DNA from: DATKFM01 sp963851215
GTDB taxonomy: Bacteria > Pseudomonadota > Alphaproteobacteria > Dongiales > Dongiaceae
NCBI GenBank assembly: GCA_963851215.1
Contig: CAWKOG010000022.1
Location: forward strand, 1-64,000
Direction of reading: 5' to 3'
DNA length: 64,000 nt
How positions within the stretch are numbered: position 1 is the stretch's first letter; every line of letters starts with the position of its first letter. Below the pieces are notes generated by a model that saw only the letters and a list, made by a program, of their open reading frames with translations, made no database searches and was not told the DNA's origin. This document shows, in pieces, positions 11,588 to 24,644 of the stretch. The position numbers were made by a program, and so were the translations under genes.

Positions 11588-11630
11588 TTGCTCTAATAGG
11601 GCGATGCCCTAATATCTAGGGCGGCCGCCC
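11588..11630 (+). promoter_or_regulatory. Putative TetR operator over a sigma-70 promoter
   Basis: TAGGGC-GAT-GCCCTA at 11597-11611 is a perfect 6-base inverted repeat. It overlaps a promoter-like pair TTGCTC (11588-11593) and TAATAT (11610-11615) with a 16-base spacer. A third half-site TAGGGC is at 11617-11622 and runs into the 12-base palindrome GGGCGGCCGCCC (11619-11630). It lies between a divergent TetR gene and a TonB receptor. Confidence 0.55.
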
Positions 11631-11715
11631 AAGGCGGCGGCAGGCGACGACGGTGGCGAGAAGGGATGCCGGGCAACATGGGGCTGAACAGACGATCCGG
11701 GGGATAGCATGGGCG

Positions 11716-14122
11716 ATGTACGCACAGCGGGACCGTAAGTTGGGGTCGCCGGCGGTCGTGGCGGCGGTATCAGCGGCGTTGGCGGTCGCTGCAACGGCAA
11801 ACGCTCAGAATGCTGGCGGTCTCGAGACGATCATCGTCACGGCGACGCGCCGGGCCGAGCGCCTGCAGGACGTGTCGGAGTCGATCAGCGCATTTGACTC
11901 CAACGCCATTGCCATGCGAGGGCTGCAGCAGCTCGACGACTACGTCAAGTACGTTCCAGGTCTTTCGTATGCCACGCGCGAGCCGGGCGGCACGTCGATC
12001 GTGTTCCGCGGCGTTTCGCCGTCCGGTCTGCAGTTCGGCGCGGTCTCGTCGTCCGGCCTGTATCTCGACGAGCAGCCGATCACGCAGAGCGGCCGCAATC
12101 CGGATCCGCGGCTGATCGACATCGAGCGGCTCGAAGCGCTGCGGGGTCCGCAGGGCACGCTCGTACGGCGCGAGCTCGCAGTCCGGCACGCTGCGCGTGA
12201 TCACCAACAAGCCCAATCCTGCCGAGTTCGACGCGTGGGTCGAGGGCCAGGTATCGAGCGTCGAGGACGGCGGCACCGGATACGACGTCAGCGCGATGGT
12301 CAACATCCCGCTGGTCGCCGATCGTCTTGCGCTCAGGCTCGTCGGCTTCACCGCCGAGGAGGCGGGCTACATCGACAATGTGCTTCGCGACAGCCCGGTG
12401 TGCGGTCCGGCGATCCGCGGATCACGGCTGCGCCGTTCGATAACTCAGACCAGGTCGAGGAGGACATCAATTCGACGACCACGACCGGCGGGCGCGCTGC
12501 GCTGCGCTGGGACATCACCGATGACGTCGATCTCACGCTCGGCGCGCTGTTCCAGGACGTCAGCGGCGACGCTCATGGCGACATCAACCGCGGTGTGGGC
12601 GAGCTCGAGCAGGTTCGCTTCGAGGACGAGAGCCTCGACGACGAGTGGTACCAGCTCGCAGTGACGCTGAATGCGTCGCTGCCGTTCGGCGAGGCCGTAG
12701 TGTCCGCGTCCTACTTCAACCGCGACTTCCGCTACGAGGCCGACACGACCGATTACGACTTCCGCTTCAACCAGAACTGGCTCGACAACGGCGGCTACTA
12801 CGTCGTCTATGACTACGGCGGCGATCCGCGTGGGTTCGCGACGAATCACGAGAAGACCGAGATCACGACATTCGAGGCGCGGCTGCAGTCGCCTGGCGAC
12901 AGCGAGAGCCGGTGGTCGTGGCTGATTGGCGCTTTCTACAGCGAGGAGAAGGGCGAGACAGCATTCGACGCCCATATACGCGGATATGCCGAGACCGGCT
13001 CGTTCGCCTTCTTCGCGTACTACGAGGCGTGCTGCCTGACGGGCAACACGCTGCCACCGACGGATACGCATTTTCCTCGGTCGCTACGACACCGAGCTCG
13101 ACCAGAAGGCCGTGTTCGGTGAGGTGACGTTCGACGTAACGGACCGGTTCAGCATCACGGCAGGTGGACGCTGGTTCGACTACGATCGGAAATTCGCGCA
13201 GATTCAGCGGCAGCCGGAAGGTTTTACCGGAGCCACGGCCCTGCAAGGCGACCAGGAGAGCAGCGAGGACGGAACCGTCTCCAAGCTGAACCTGACTTAC
13301 CGTTTCGATCGCGACCGGCTCGTGTACGCAACTTACTCGGAGGGGTTCCGGGTCGGAGGCAGCAACCCGCTGAAGCCGGCGTCGATCCTGCCGCAGGATT
13401 ACTCGTCCGACGAGCTCGCGAACTACGAGATCGGAGCCAAGAGCGAGTGGCTCGACAACCGCGTCGAGATTCAATATCGCGGCCTACTACATGGAGTGGA
13501 AGGATTTCGCCGTGCAGATCGAGGATCCGCAGGCTGCCGTCTTCCAGCTCGGCTTCGTCAACCTGCCCTCGGCAGAAATTCCAGGGGTCGAAGCCGATTT
13601 CGCAGTCACGTTCAGCGAGCAATGGCAACTCGACGGCGCCTTGTCGTGGAACGACGCGGAAGTGTCCGAGGCGACGACGTTCAGCCTGGTCGATGACGCC
13701 GGCACCGTATACGAGACGCAAGTTCAGAAGGGCGCGCGGCTTCCGCTCACACCCGACTGGTCGGCGACGCTGGGGATCGAGTACCGATCTTCCGGCGCTG
13801 GCTCGAAGCGCAGCCATTCGCGCGGTTCGACTACGCGTACGTGGGTGACTCGCTGAATTCACTCGAGGGCATCGAGTCCGTCGTGTCCAGCAACCCGACC
13901 GAGACGCAGGAGGCGTATCAGACGGGTGACTTGCGCTTCGGTCTCGATGCGGACAACTGGTCTGCCTCGATCTTCGTCGACAACGTCTGGAACGAGTACG
14001 CTGAGCTCTTCATCAACAACCGTTATGGCAACGCTGACGGAGTGGGTGGCTGGGCTGGAGGGCAGCGGGTCTCCGTCCTGAGGCCGCGCACGATCGGCAT
14101 CCAGCTCAGGTTCGACTTCTAG
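11716..14122 (+). CDS. TonB-dependent outer-membrane receptor, several frame breaks
   Basis: Second TonB-dependent transporter. ATG at 11716 starts a signal peptide (MYAQRDRKLGSPAVVAAVSA, then ALAVAATANAQNA). TonB box and plug follow: ETIIVTATRRAERLQDVSES, YLDEQPIT, RGPQGTL. The barrel ends at RPRTIGIQLRFDF with a terminal Phe. Frame changes are near 12165 (an extra G breaks GTLYGASS), 12410, 13085, 13480 and 13800. The IVTATRR/ERLQDV plug is typical of the receptors expanded in oligotrophic degraders. It is followed by co-directional genes for a small secreted protein and a linalool dehydratase-like enzyme, which hints at terpenoid or related substrates (inference). Confidence 0.85.
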
Positions 14123-14159
14123 TAGGGTCCTGAATGCATATTGATGAGGTAGAGCGGAC

Positions 14160-14551
14160 ATGAGGCATCGTGAAAGGATTTTCATCGCGGTTTTTGCGAC
14201 CGTTCTTCTGGCGCAGTCTCAAGTACAGGCACAGGCCATTGCAGACGGGCCCGCCAGGCGAAGTGCAAATCACGTCCTGTGTCGTCGTCTTCGACCAGGT
14301 CTCCCGGGAAGACGTACGACTGCACGACGGAAGCCAGAAAGGCCGCCGAGGCCTGCAAACAGATGAAGGAGTGCGAGATCCCGATCGGCTACAACCTGAC
14401 CTCGGGAAAGGACATCGACCCGGGCTCAGGGTTCCTGGGTAAGCGGGTCACGATTATCTATACATGCGGAGGCGGCCCGCAGCAGGGCGGTCCCTATCAT
14501 CAGGATGACCACGCGAGCCTGGTCATGGATTGCAGTGGCATGTGGTGGTGA
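14160..14551 (+). CDS. Small secreted cysteine-containing protein, frame breaks
   Basis: I do not recognise this family. ATG at 14160 follows GAGGTAGAGCGG and starts a clear signal peptide (MRHRERIFIAVFATVLLAQS, then QVQAQA). After one or two frame changes near 14230-14300 the mature part reads on through YDCTTEARKAAEACKQMKEC and ends in DHASLVMDCSGMWW at 14551. It contains several Cys, suggesting a disulfide-bonded periplasmic protein of about 125 residues. It is co-directional with the TonB receptor 38 bases upstream and the linalool dehydratase-like gene 18 bases downstream, so it is probably in the same transcript. Confidence 0.5.
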
Positions 14552-14568
14552 GCGAAGGAATTCAATGC

Positions 14569-16228
14569 ATGAACACCGTGAAAAAGAGTTTGACTCTTCG
14601 CGTTCGTCCTGGCTGTCGGGCGTTATTTCTACCGGGGCTTTCCCGGCCTCGTACTCTGAAGCCGTGCAGCCGAACGACTACCCGAAGCTGACGGAGATGG
14701 AACTCGGGTCACATCCGTCACCTGGTGAAGATGGCCCATCAGTTGCCGGGCGACTGGTCAGGCTACGGTTCCCGTGGTTGCTCACCGAGCGCACCATGCA
14801 ATTTCAAGTCGCGTTTGGGGCGATGACGTTGGCGCTGGCGCAGCACCAGTACACACCTGCCTATCGGGAGCTGTATCGCGGGGCGATCGAGGCCTATATC
14901 GACAAGCTGCAGCACCCGGATATCTGGGAGCGCTGGTTCTTGTCCAGCCGCAGCGGGACACGAGGCGGGATTTTGACCGATATGCAGCCAGGATGGATGG
15001 ATCCGATCGCGAAGGACAACATCATGCTGAAGGCCTATCTCCTGCAGCTGGGCGCGGCGCATGAAATGTTGTACGGGGATCGCAAGTACGATCAGCCCGG
15101 GGCATTCACCTTTTTCTATCGCGGCCAGGGAATGGGGAATGGCCTCGTCAAGTTCCGCTACTCGCTGGGCGATATCGCCAGGAACATCCACCATGAAGTG
15201 GTGAATTCGGACTATATAGGCTCTTCATGCGAGCCGGCTCGTATATTCTGGGCGTGCCAGGCGCCATCCAGTGTCGGCTTTATGCACTATGACCAGGTGC
15301 ACGGCACGCATTACGCCGATGTCCTGCCGAAGATGAAGAATTCGTGGATCGAAAAGGGCTTCATCGATCCCAAGAACTATCGCCACGCGAAGTGATCATC
15401 ACATCGTGGGAAGACCGCGCTGCTGACCAGAAATCTGTCCCGCTATCGCCAATGGTCCGTGACATCGGTGGGTGGAGCGGCATGTTCAATCATGCCTGGG
15501 ACAAGGAACTTCGTGGAGGCGGCTTACTACGGGGTCGGTGGCCAGGATCGCAACGAGGCATTGCAGTTTTATTTGAGTGGAGAGCGAGTCCAAGGGCCTA
15601 CTGCGTTCGACGACCCGGGCCGCGCTTACTCGTCGGTGGCATGGGGGCTTTTCCTCGCTTATGCCGCCGAGGTCGGGGACAAGGAGGCGGTGGACAAGAT
15701 GCTTGCCTACGCGCAGCGCAACTACAATCCGGTCTGGGAAAACGGGGAATACTACTATCCTCGCAACGACGATTACTCGGTCGACGAACAGGGCAATTCG
15801 CACGGAGTTGATCCGTGGACCGGCAATGTTTTTATTCCCATGGCGCGCCTCAACGATGGAGGAGGGTTTTACAAGCTCTACAATCAGCCGTGGGGCGAAG
15901 AGCAGTACCGCCAGCCCTACATCAGCGATGTCGATACGCTGAGCACCAACGTGAGCCAGGCGTTCTTTGACAAGCCGAAGAACGCCCTGATCGTGACGCT
16001 GGAACCCGGGCCGATTGCTGCCAAGCAGGTCCAATTCACAGTGAGACAGCTGGATCCGACCAAGACCTATGCCGTTACCAAGAACGGTAAGGTCGTGGGG
16101 CGTCTCGACGGAAAACCGGTGCCAATGATCACGACGGCGGATCAATGAAATGGCGTGAAGATGGTACGGTGCTGGTCACTACGGATCTCGCCAAGGCGCA
16201 GACAATCATATTTTCCGCGAATCGATAA
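14569..16228 (+). CDS. Linalool dehydratase/isomerase-like protein, several frame breaks
   Basis: Alpha/alpha-barrel protein related to linalool dehydratase-isomerase, which hydrates, dehydrates or isomerises monoterpene alcohols in the periplasm. Matching features: TDMQPGWMDPIAKDNIM, EMLYGDRKYD, and CEPARIFWAC, whose two Cys are nine residues apart like the active-site Cys pair in the characterised enzyme; then SVGFMHYD. A later frame carries the second half (NGEYYYPRNDDY, HGVDPWTGNVFIPMARLN) and the last 28 residues (MKWREDGTVLVTTD to 16228). Frame changes are near 14605, 14760, 15390-15470 and 16143. The start is uncertain: ATG at 14569 reads MNTVKKSLTL, then a hydrophobic stretch after a shift. 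Substrate not known; the family also contains enzymes and proteins of unknown activity. Confidence 0.65.
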
Positions 16229-16301
16229 CGGGAGGATCCTCCTTGCGTCGTCGAGTCACCCATGAGCGTTGCGCGGTTTCTCAGGGCGGCTCAGCGGTTC
16301 C

Positions 16302-17118
16302 GTGAGTACAAAGCTCCTCGTCGCGTTCGTTCTCGGAGTGGTCGCATCGACAGTGGTCGGCGCACTCCTTTGGCGATACCTGGATATCCCTCCGGATCGA
16401 CTGCACGCTCAACTGCTCGCACGGCCCGAGTTTCTGGCAGACCATCCCGAGCTTCTCGAAGGCGCTCAAGCGGTATTGCAAGGCCGCAGACTTGCGGCTG
16501 AAGGTGCGCAACGCGTCGCGCTCATGCGTGGCAAGTGGCAGTTCATGACGCACGCTGCTTTCACACCGACCTTGGGTCCGGCCGATGCGCCTGTGACGCT
16601 CCTGGAATTCACGGACTACACCTGCGAGCCCTGCGTCCTCAGTGCGCCCGACGTACGAGCGATGGTGGACGCCAACAGCGACCTTCGCGTAGCAATTCTG
16701 CTGATGCCAACAGGGGGCGCGCTGTCGGAGTATGCAGCGCGGGTCGCCCTGGCGGCCTATAGGCAAGATCCCGCGCGATTTGCGAACCTGCACAATCGTC
16801 TCATGGAGCAGGAAGGCCCGCTTACTCAGGAGAGCATTCTCGCAGTGGTCAGTGCCCTGCAATTTGACGTCGAGCAGATCACGCGCGAGGCGACCAGCAG
16901 CGAAACGCGCCGTTACTTCAGTCAGGTGCGAATGTTCGCTGAGGAAATGAACATCCCCGCCGTACCGGCATTTTTATCGGGCGATCAGTTGATCCTGGGT
17001 CGCGTTGAAGTCGGCGCAACTCGGCGCACTGATCGAATCGGCACGATCGAACACCACAGCGATCGAACTTGCGCCTGATGTCGAGATCAGGAAGACAGGG
17101 CCGAGTGATGCGTCATAG
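16302..17118 (+). CDS. DsbA/Com1-family thioredoxin-fold protein, membrane-anchored, one frame break
   Basis: Periplasmic thiol-disulfide oxidoreductase, anchored by an N-terminal membrane segment (KLLVAFVLGVVASTVVGALL). The thioredoxin domain begins at APVTLLEFTDYTCEPC with a CEPC active site, and ends with the cis-Pro region IPAVPAF. The main frame stops at 17078, but a shift near 17015 gives a better tail (QLGALIESARSNTTAIELA, to 17118) that overlaps the next gene by 11 bases. GTG at 16302 (MSTKLLVAF) is my preferred start; TTG at 16269 is an alternative. Pairing with SCO1 suggests a role in copper or cytochrome oxidase assembly (inference). Confidence 0.7.
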
Positions 17119-17737
17119 GCTTGCCGTCGCTTCGTCTATCCTTATCGCAACTGCGATCGCCGTCGCGGTATGGGTGCAACCTTCCCACAACTCGGACGGT
17201 CGCCTCGAATCCGGCAAAAGCCATGATCCATCCCTCGATCTCGCGACAACCGCAGACAGCCGATCGTTCTCGCTCGTGGATCAGTACGGCCACGCAGTGA
17301 CCGATGAGAGCTTTCGCGGCGAGTGGCTGATCGTATTCTTCGGTTTCACGCATTGCCCGGCTGTTTGTCCCGCGACGTTATCGAAGGTTGCCGCAGCACT
17401 CGATGAACTGGAGACCCAGGGCGAGGACGTGCGGGTTGCGCTCATTACGGTCGATCCCGAGCGAGATGCGCCGGAGGTACTCGCGAAGTATCTGGAGCCG
17501 TTCGGGCCGCGTTTTGTCGGTCTCACCGGTACAGCGAATCAGCTTGCCGCGGCCACCCGTATTTTCAGGGCATATTCGCAACAGCAGCCGGCTTCTGTGG
17601 ACGGCGCGTACGATGTGCAACACAGCACGCACCTGTATCTAGTGGGTCCCGACGGACGATTCAGGCGGCAAATATCATCGGATGCGACATCAGGGCAACT
17701 GGCCGCGACTTTGAGCAAGAGTATCGCTTCGAGCTGA
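17108..17737 (+). CDS. SCO1/SenC/PrrC-family copper chaperone-like protein
   Basis: Membrane-anchored periplasmic thioredoxin-fold protein that delivers copper to cytochrome oxidase Cu-A or acts in redox signalling. It has an N-terminal anchor (VASSILIATAIAVAVWV), the metal site FGFTHCPAVCP (CxxxC), TVDPERD, and the distal His in QHSTHLYLVGPDG. It is intact at 209 residues. ATG at 17108 (MRHRLAVASS) is chosen over an upstream in-frame ATG because it overlaps the preceding DsbA-like gene in the usual operon manner. It is convergent with katG, only about 10 bases apart. Confidence 0.85.
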   Translation: MRHRLAVASSILIATAIAVAVWVQPSHNSDGRLESGKSHDPSLDLATTADSRSFSLVDQYGHAVTDESFRGEWLIVFFGFTHCPAVCPATLSKVAAALDELETQGEDVRVALITVDPERDAPEVLAKYLEPFGPRFVGLTGTANQLAAATRIFRAYSQQQPASVDGAYDVQHSTHLYLVGPDGRFRRQISSDATSGQLAATLSKSIASS

Positions 17738-17747
17738 ATGCATTCCC

Positions 17748-19999
<2,252 letters not shown>

Positions 20000-20143
20000 C
20001 GTCAGCTCCTGCTGATCGCGGATGGCCCAAGTATATTCCCGGGTTGAGACGCGCGTGCTGCCAGTTCCGATCAGCACGATAGACAAATCCGATCCTGCCT
20101 GCAACGGATTCCGGTAGATTAAGGCGCACCCGCCGCCGCTAAA

Positions 20144-21448
20144 ATGGCGGGGCCCGAGGGGAGACGATTCAATCGATCACGCCGCGTGAGCACCGGGAAC
20201 ACTCTGCGTCGAGTCGCGCTGGCGACCTTCGCCGGCACGGCCATGGAGTGGTATGACTACTACCTGTTCGGACTTGCCGCATCGCCTCGTTTTCAATCGC
20301 CTGTATTTCACGGAGCTGCACGCGGTAGCGGCGGCGCTCGCCGCGTTTGCGACGTTTCGGCGTCGGCTTTGTCGCGCGTCCCTTCGGCGCTGCCCTGTTT
20401 GGCCGGATCGGCGATCGCATCGGCCGCAAACCAGCGCTGATCCTGACGGTGACACTGATTGGACTGGCGACCGGGCTGATCGGCCTGCTGCCGGACTTTT
20501 CCTCGATTGGGGTTGCAGCACCGGTGTTGCTGGTCCTGCTGCGGCTGACGCAGGGCATTGCGGTCGGCGGCGAGTGGAGCGGTGCCGTACGCTGGCCTTC
20601 GAGCACGCACCGCCCGAGCGACGGGGCCGGTACGCCTCGCTGCCGCAGCTCGGGTCCCCGGTGGGTGCGCTGCTGATCATCTGGCGCATTCGCGCTCGTC
20701 CTGCATCTGGACCCGACCCAGTTCGACACTGGGGCTGGCGCCTGCCATTTCCTGGCTGCGTTTCCGTTGCTTGGCGTTGCGTTCTATCTCCGGCGCGCGT
20801 GGACGAATCGCCCGTGTTCGAATCCCGAAGCGCCGATTCGAAACCCGACGCGCCCGTGTGGGAGATCATCACGCAGGTTCCAGGTACGGCTACTGCTCGC
20901 GATGGGCACGGCCCTGATCGGCATCGGCGGCTATACATGTTCACGACATTCGCCATCGGCTACGGAGTTCGCGTGCTGGGCATTCCGCAGACGACGATGG
21001 TCGGCGCCACGCTGATGACGTCCATCGCCGAACTGATCGTGATCGTATGCGTCGCGCGTATCGTCGACCGAGTCCGGCCCTGGCGGATCACCTTCTATGG
21101 AGCGCTCCTCTGCGCAGCCGTCGCGTGGCCGGCGTTCCTGATGATCGAATCCCGACAGACGTCACTCGTGTTTCTCGGGGTTGCGGCCGGCGTTTGCACC
21201 GTGTCGGCTGTCTATGCGGCATCGGGCGCGCTATTGAGCGGATTGTTCCCGGCACGACTGCGCTACAGTGGCGTTGCACTTGCGTACAACCTGGCTGGTG
21301 TAGTGGCAGGATTGTTACCTTCTCAGCAACGGCACTCCTCGAGGCGACCGGCAATCATGCGTCGGCACCTGCGGGCATCGTCGCGTGCATCGCGATCGTC
21401 TCAGCGCTGACGGCATGGCGGAGCCAGTCGGTACACTTGCAGCAATGA
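20144..21448 (+). CDS. MHS-family MFS metabolite:H+ symporter, several frame breaks
   Basis: Twelve-helix inner-membrane transporter of the metabolite:H+ symporter group (ProP, ShiA, KgtP relatives). Landmarks: FAGTAMEWYDYYLFGLAA, GFVARPFGAALFGRIGDRIG, then RKPALI, QGIAVGGEWSGA, EHAPPERRGRYASLPQLGSP, and the late signature FPARLRYSGVALAYNLAG. Frame changes lie near 20280, 20350, 20590, 20685, 20890 and 21320. The start is ATG 20144 or, more like the family, GTG 20186. Its TGA overlaps the ATG of the next gene (ATGA at 21445-21448), indicating translational coupling, so it probably imports the substrate of the two downstream hydrolases. Confidence 0.8.
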
Positions 21449-22689
21449 ATCAGCCGATCGAAGACTTGCGAGCGGACGGCGATCGACTGTGGTCGGCGCT
21501 CATGACAATGGCCGAGATCGGCAAGACGGAACTTGGGGGCTGTAATCGACAAGCCCTCTCGGATGAGGACCGTCGTGCGCGCGATCAGTTTGCACAGTGG
21601 GCGCGCGAGATTGGCTGCCAGATCCGGGTCGATGAGATGGGCAACGTCTTCGCGGTTCGCCCCGGCACGGAGGCCGAAGCGCCACCGGTCCTCATTGGCA
21701 GCCACCTCGATACTCAGCCGACCGGCGGCCGGTTCGACGGAGTCTACGGAGTGCTGGCAGGACTCGAGGTGCTGCGGGTCCTTGCGGATCGGCAGGTCGA
21801 CTGTCGGCGAACGATCGAAGTCGTGAGCTGGACGAACGAGGAAGGATCGCGATCGATTCCGGCGATGCTCGGATCCGGCGTCGTGGCTGGCGCACACACG
21901 CTCGAGTTCGCGTACGACCGGATCGACCGCGACGGGCACAGATTCCTCGACGAGCTTGACCGCATCGGCTACCGAGGTTCAGCACCGGCGAGACGCGGCG
22001 TTTGCACGCCGCGTTCGAAGCACACATCGAACAGGGGCCGATTCTCGAACGCACGGGCACGACCATCGGCGTAGTGACCGGAATCCAGGGACTCGAGTGG
22101 CTCGATGTGGTTCTCGACGGTGTCGAATGTCATGCCGGTCCGACGCCAATGGAGGACCGGCGAGATCCCTGGCGCGCGGCCTGTCCGATCATCGAGGGCG
22201 CGTTCGAGCTTGCGCACCGGTACGCGCCATGGGGGCGGGCAACCATTGGCGATGTGCGGGTAAAGCCCGGCTCACGCAACACCGTGCCCGGGCAGCTTTC
22301 GATTTCCGTGGACTTGCGTCACCCGCAGGCCGAGACGTTGAAGCAGATGGTTGCGGAGTTCCATGACCTCGTCGAAACCAGTGCCCGCCGGTGCCGCATC
22401 GACTTCGCGGTCCAGCCGGTCTGGAGCATGCCGGCGACAGTGTTCGACACGCGACTGGTCGATCTCGTCGAAACCTCTGCGTCCTCCCTGGGTTACGCGA
22501 GCCGGCGGATCGTGAGCGGGGCGGGGCACGATTCGCTCCACGTGGCCAGGTTCGCTCCGACCGCAATGATCTTCGTACCTTGTGCCGGCGGCCTGAGTCA
22601 CAACGAGCGAGAGCAAGCCGCGCCTGCAGATCTCGAGGCCGGCGCAAACGTGCTATTCGAGAGCGGTGATCGCGGCCGCGAACGAATAG
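21445..22689 (+). CDS. M20-family N-carbamoyl-amino-acid/allantoate amidohydrolase, frame breaks
   Basis: Zn-dependent hydrolase of the allantoate amidohydrolase and N-carbamoyl-L-amino-acid hydrolase family, which splits ureido groups to amine, CO2 and NH3. Metal and catalytic motifs: GSHLDTQPTGGRFDGVYGV, SWTNEEGSR, HIEQGPILE, HAGPTPM and the late SGAGHDSLHVA; the family lid region is present. Frame changes are near 21975 and 22663; after the second the protein ends VIAAANE at 22689. ATG at 21445 overlaps the transporter stop. It sits between an MHS transporter and a guanidine-modifying hydrolase, which suggests that its substrate is the ureido product of that enzyme. Confidence 0.82.
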
Positions 22690-22713
22690 CGCGGTCTCTG
22701 CCGGGGAGGATGC

Positions 22714-23616
22714 ATGCAGCTGAGGACGAGAGTGGAGCAGGGCGGAACACCGCGGCCCGAGTACTGGGGCATCGACAGCGAGTACGGTGTGCTGCGCGAT
22801 GTGCTGGCAGGGCCGGTCGATCACTTCTCGTGGCGCCCGGGCAATGCCGTGGTCGAGCGCAGCCACCGGATCGGTCTCGAGTTTGACGCGAGTATCGCGC
22901 GACGGCAGCACGGCGAGCTGATCGACGCATTCCAAAGCGCAGGCGTGCGAGTTCACACATTGAATCCGAGCGAGGAACTCCCCTACCAGGTATTTGCGCG
23001 TGACAGCAGCGTCATGACGCCGTGGGGCGCGGTGATCACGCAGCTGTTCAAACCTTTCCGCCGCGGCGAGTACGCTGAGTGCCTGCGTTTCTACTTGAGC
23101 CATGACATCCCGATTTACGACCTGATCACGGCCGGCAATCTCGAGGGTGGAGACTTCATGGTGCTCAAGCCCGGCATCGCGATCTGTGGCTACTCCGGCG
23201 AGCGCTCGATCGAAGGCGCCGTCCTGCAGATCAAGCGCTGGTTCGAAGCGGAAGGCTGGGAGTTTCATACCTACGCCTTCGACCCACACTTCCTTCACCT
23301 GGACGTGCAGATGGGCATGCTTGCGGAGGATCTGGCCGTGGTTTGTGTCGAAGCCGTGGAGCCGGGACTGGTGCACTGGCTTCGGTCGAAGGGTATTCGC
23401 GTGCTCGAAGTGCCCTACAGCGACGCGATGCAGCTTGGCTGTAATGTCGTCGCGCTCGGCAATGAGCGCGTGCTGATCCCGGCCTCGAGCCGCTCGCTCG
23501 CGGCGGTTTGCCGCGCCGAGGGCCTTACCGTGCTTGACCCGGACGTCTCGATGATCAGCAATGGCGGTGGCGCCGTACATTGCATGTGCCAGGCGCTCCG
23601 GCGCGACCCTGCCTAG
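22714..23616 (+). CDS. Amidinotransferase/DDAH-family guanidine deiminase
   Basis: Intact 300-residue enzyme of the guanidino-group-modifying superfamily (arginine deiminase, DDAH, amidinotransferase). It reads FARDSSVMTPWGAVI, the acidic EGGDFMVLKPG, the catalytic His in FLHLDVQMGML, and the C-terminal nucleophile Cys in SNGGGAVHCM. These hydrolases turn guanidines into ureido compounds, or methylated arginine into citrulline. The gene starts 24 bases after the M20 hydrolase stop, and the two would act in sequence: guanidino to ureido to amine. The exact substrate cannot be read from sequence. Confidence 0.85.
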   Translation: MQLRTRVEQGGTPRPEYWGIDSEYGVLRDVLAGPVDHFSWRPGNAVVERSHRIGLEFDASIARRQHGELIDAFQSAGVRVHTLNPSEELPYQVFARDSSVMTPWGAVITQLFKPFRRGEYAECLRFYLSHDIPIYDLITAGNLEGGDFMVLKPGIAICGYSGERSIEGAVLQIKRWFEAEGWEFHTYAFDPHFLHLDVQMGMLAEDLAVVCVEAVEPGLVHWLRSKGIRVLEVPYSDAMQLGCNVVALGNERVLIPASSRSLAAVCRAEGLTVLDPDVSMISNGGGAVHCMCQALRRDPA

Positions 23617-23764
23617 TGCTCTGCGACGCGGGGCTCCCCCGAGATATCGGCACGCGTTGAACGGTCAATGCTGATGTCGATGTCCGCTCACGGCCCAGCA
23701 ACGGTCATCCGACATCCGCCGCATGACTCGCGCACAGCGCCGCGAGCACTGAATCCTCTGATTG

Positions 23765-24644
23765 CTACGCGAGCTGCTTCCACCCCGTGGCTGATCCGCT
23801 GGTCTTGCAATACCAAAGCCGTCCGGAGGAATCCACGAACAGATCGCCGCGTGTACCGGTCGAAGGGTTTGTTGGTCGCACTGGACGGTGACGAGTCGAA
23901 TCGGGGCCTTCTTTCCCTTGAAGACGCCGCCTCGTCCAAGAATTGAGTTGGCCCTCGATCGCGGCCCCGGTGCCTTCCGTGGTTCCGAGGACCGCACTTT
24001 GCGTCTTGGCTGAATCGAGGGAGCTGACCCCACACGCCGACGCCGGAGCCGTCGCCGCGGCCATAAACTCCCGGCCCTGCGCCCGCCGTCAAACCAACGA
24101 TGGCGCCAGTAGATGCTGGGTGGAGAACTATGGATCGCGAGCACACCGTACCGTTTGTGGCCATTCTTGGTCACATTCACGCCGCTTTCCTGAGCCCGTC
24201 AACCTCCACCCCTGAGCCCGGCACCAGAGGCATTCGAATCTGGCCACTGCGGGCTTGGATGGCATGTCCGCTGGCACCAATAGGCATACACCGCAGTCCC
24301 ATATAAGGGATCCTGGCCCACGAGACTCATTACGTACGTACAGCGTCGCGACGCTTACTGCTGTTGACACAAGGGTTGTTTGACTGGCGCCGGCGTCGTT
24401 GTATAGGCCGTACAGCATATAGCCGTTCGTTGCCTCCGCCCGTCGAGTGCCCATGAGCGACAGGCCGACGGCGCCGAGCGTATATGCGGCGCCCGTGAGA
24501 GGGCTCGGCGAGGAAGCAACTCACCCTTCCTTGCGTCCTGTTTTGCTTCCGGCACGGCGGCTCGCAGAGATGGTTCTCCCGCCGTAGCTCGGCAATTTCC
24601 TGCTCCATCCGCGTGAAACGGGCCTCAAGTGCTGCTGCGTCCAT
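23765..24644 (-). CDS. Coiled-coil/Tat-like repeat protein, copy A, frame breaks
   Basis: Paralogue of the gene at 28043-28843. It begins MDAAALEARFTRMEQEIAEL and RREN, a short coiled coil, followed after a frame change by PEAKQDARKGELLPRRAL. The C-terminal part is recognisable (QSAVLGTTEGTGAAIEG, GDLFVDSSGRLWYCKTSGS, ending GWKQLA). Related proteins in soil bacteria have a coiled coil, an RR-containing signal, a Gly-rich beta-helix-like middle and this terminal domain; their role is unknown. Frame changes are needed near 24560, 24480-24300, 24080 and 23930. It is convergent with the amidinohydrolase gene. Confidence 0.55.
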
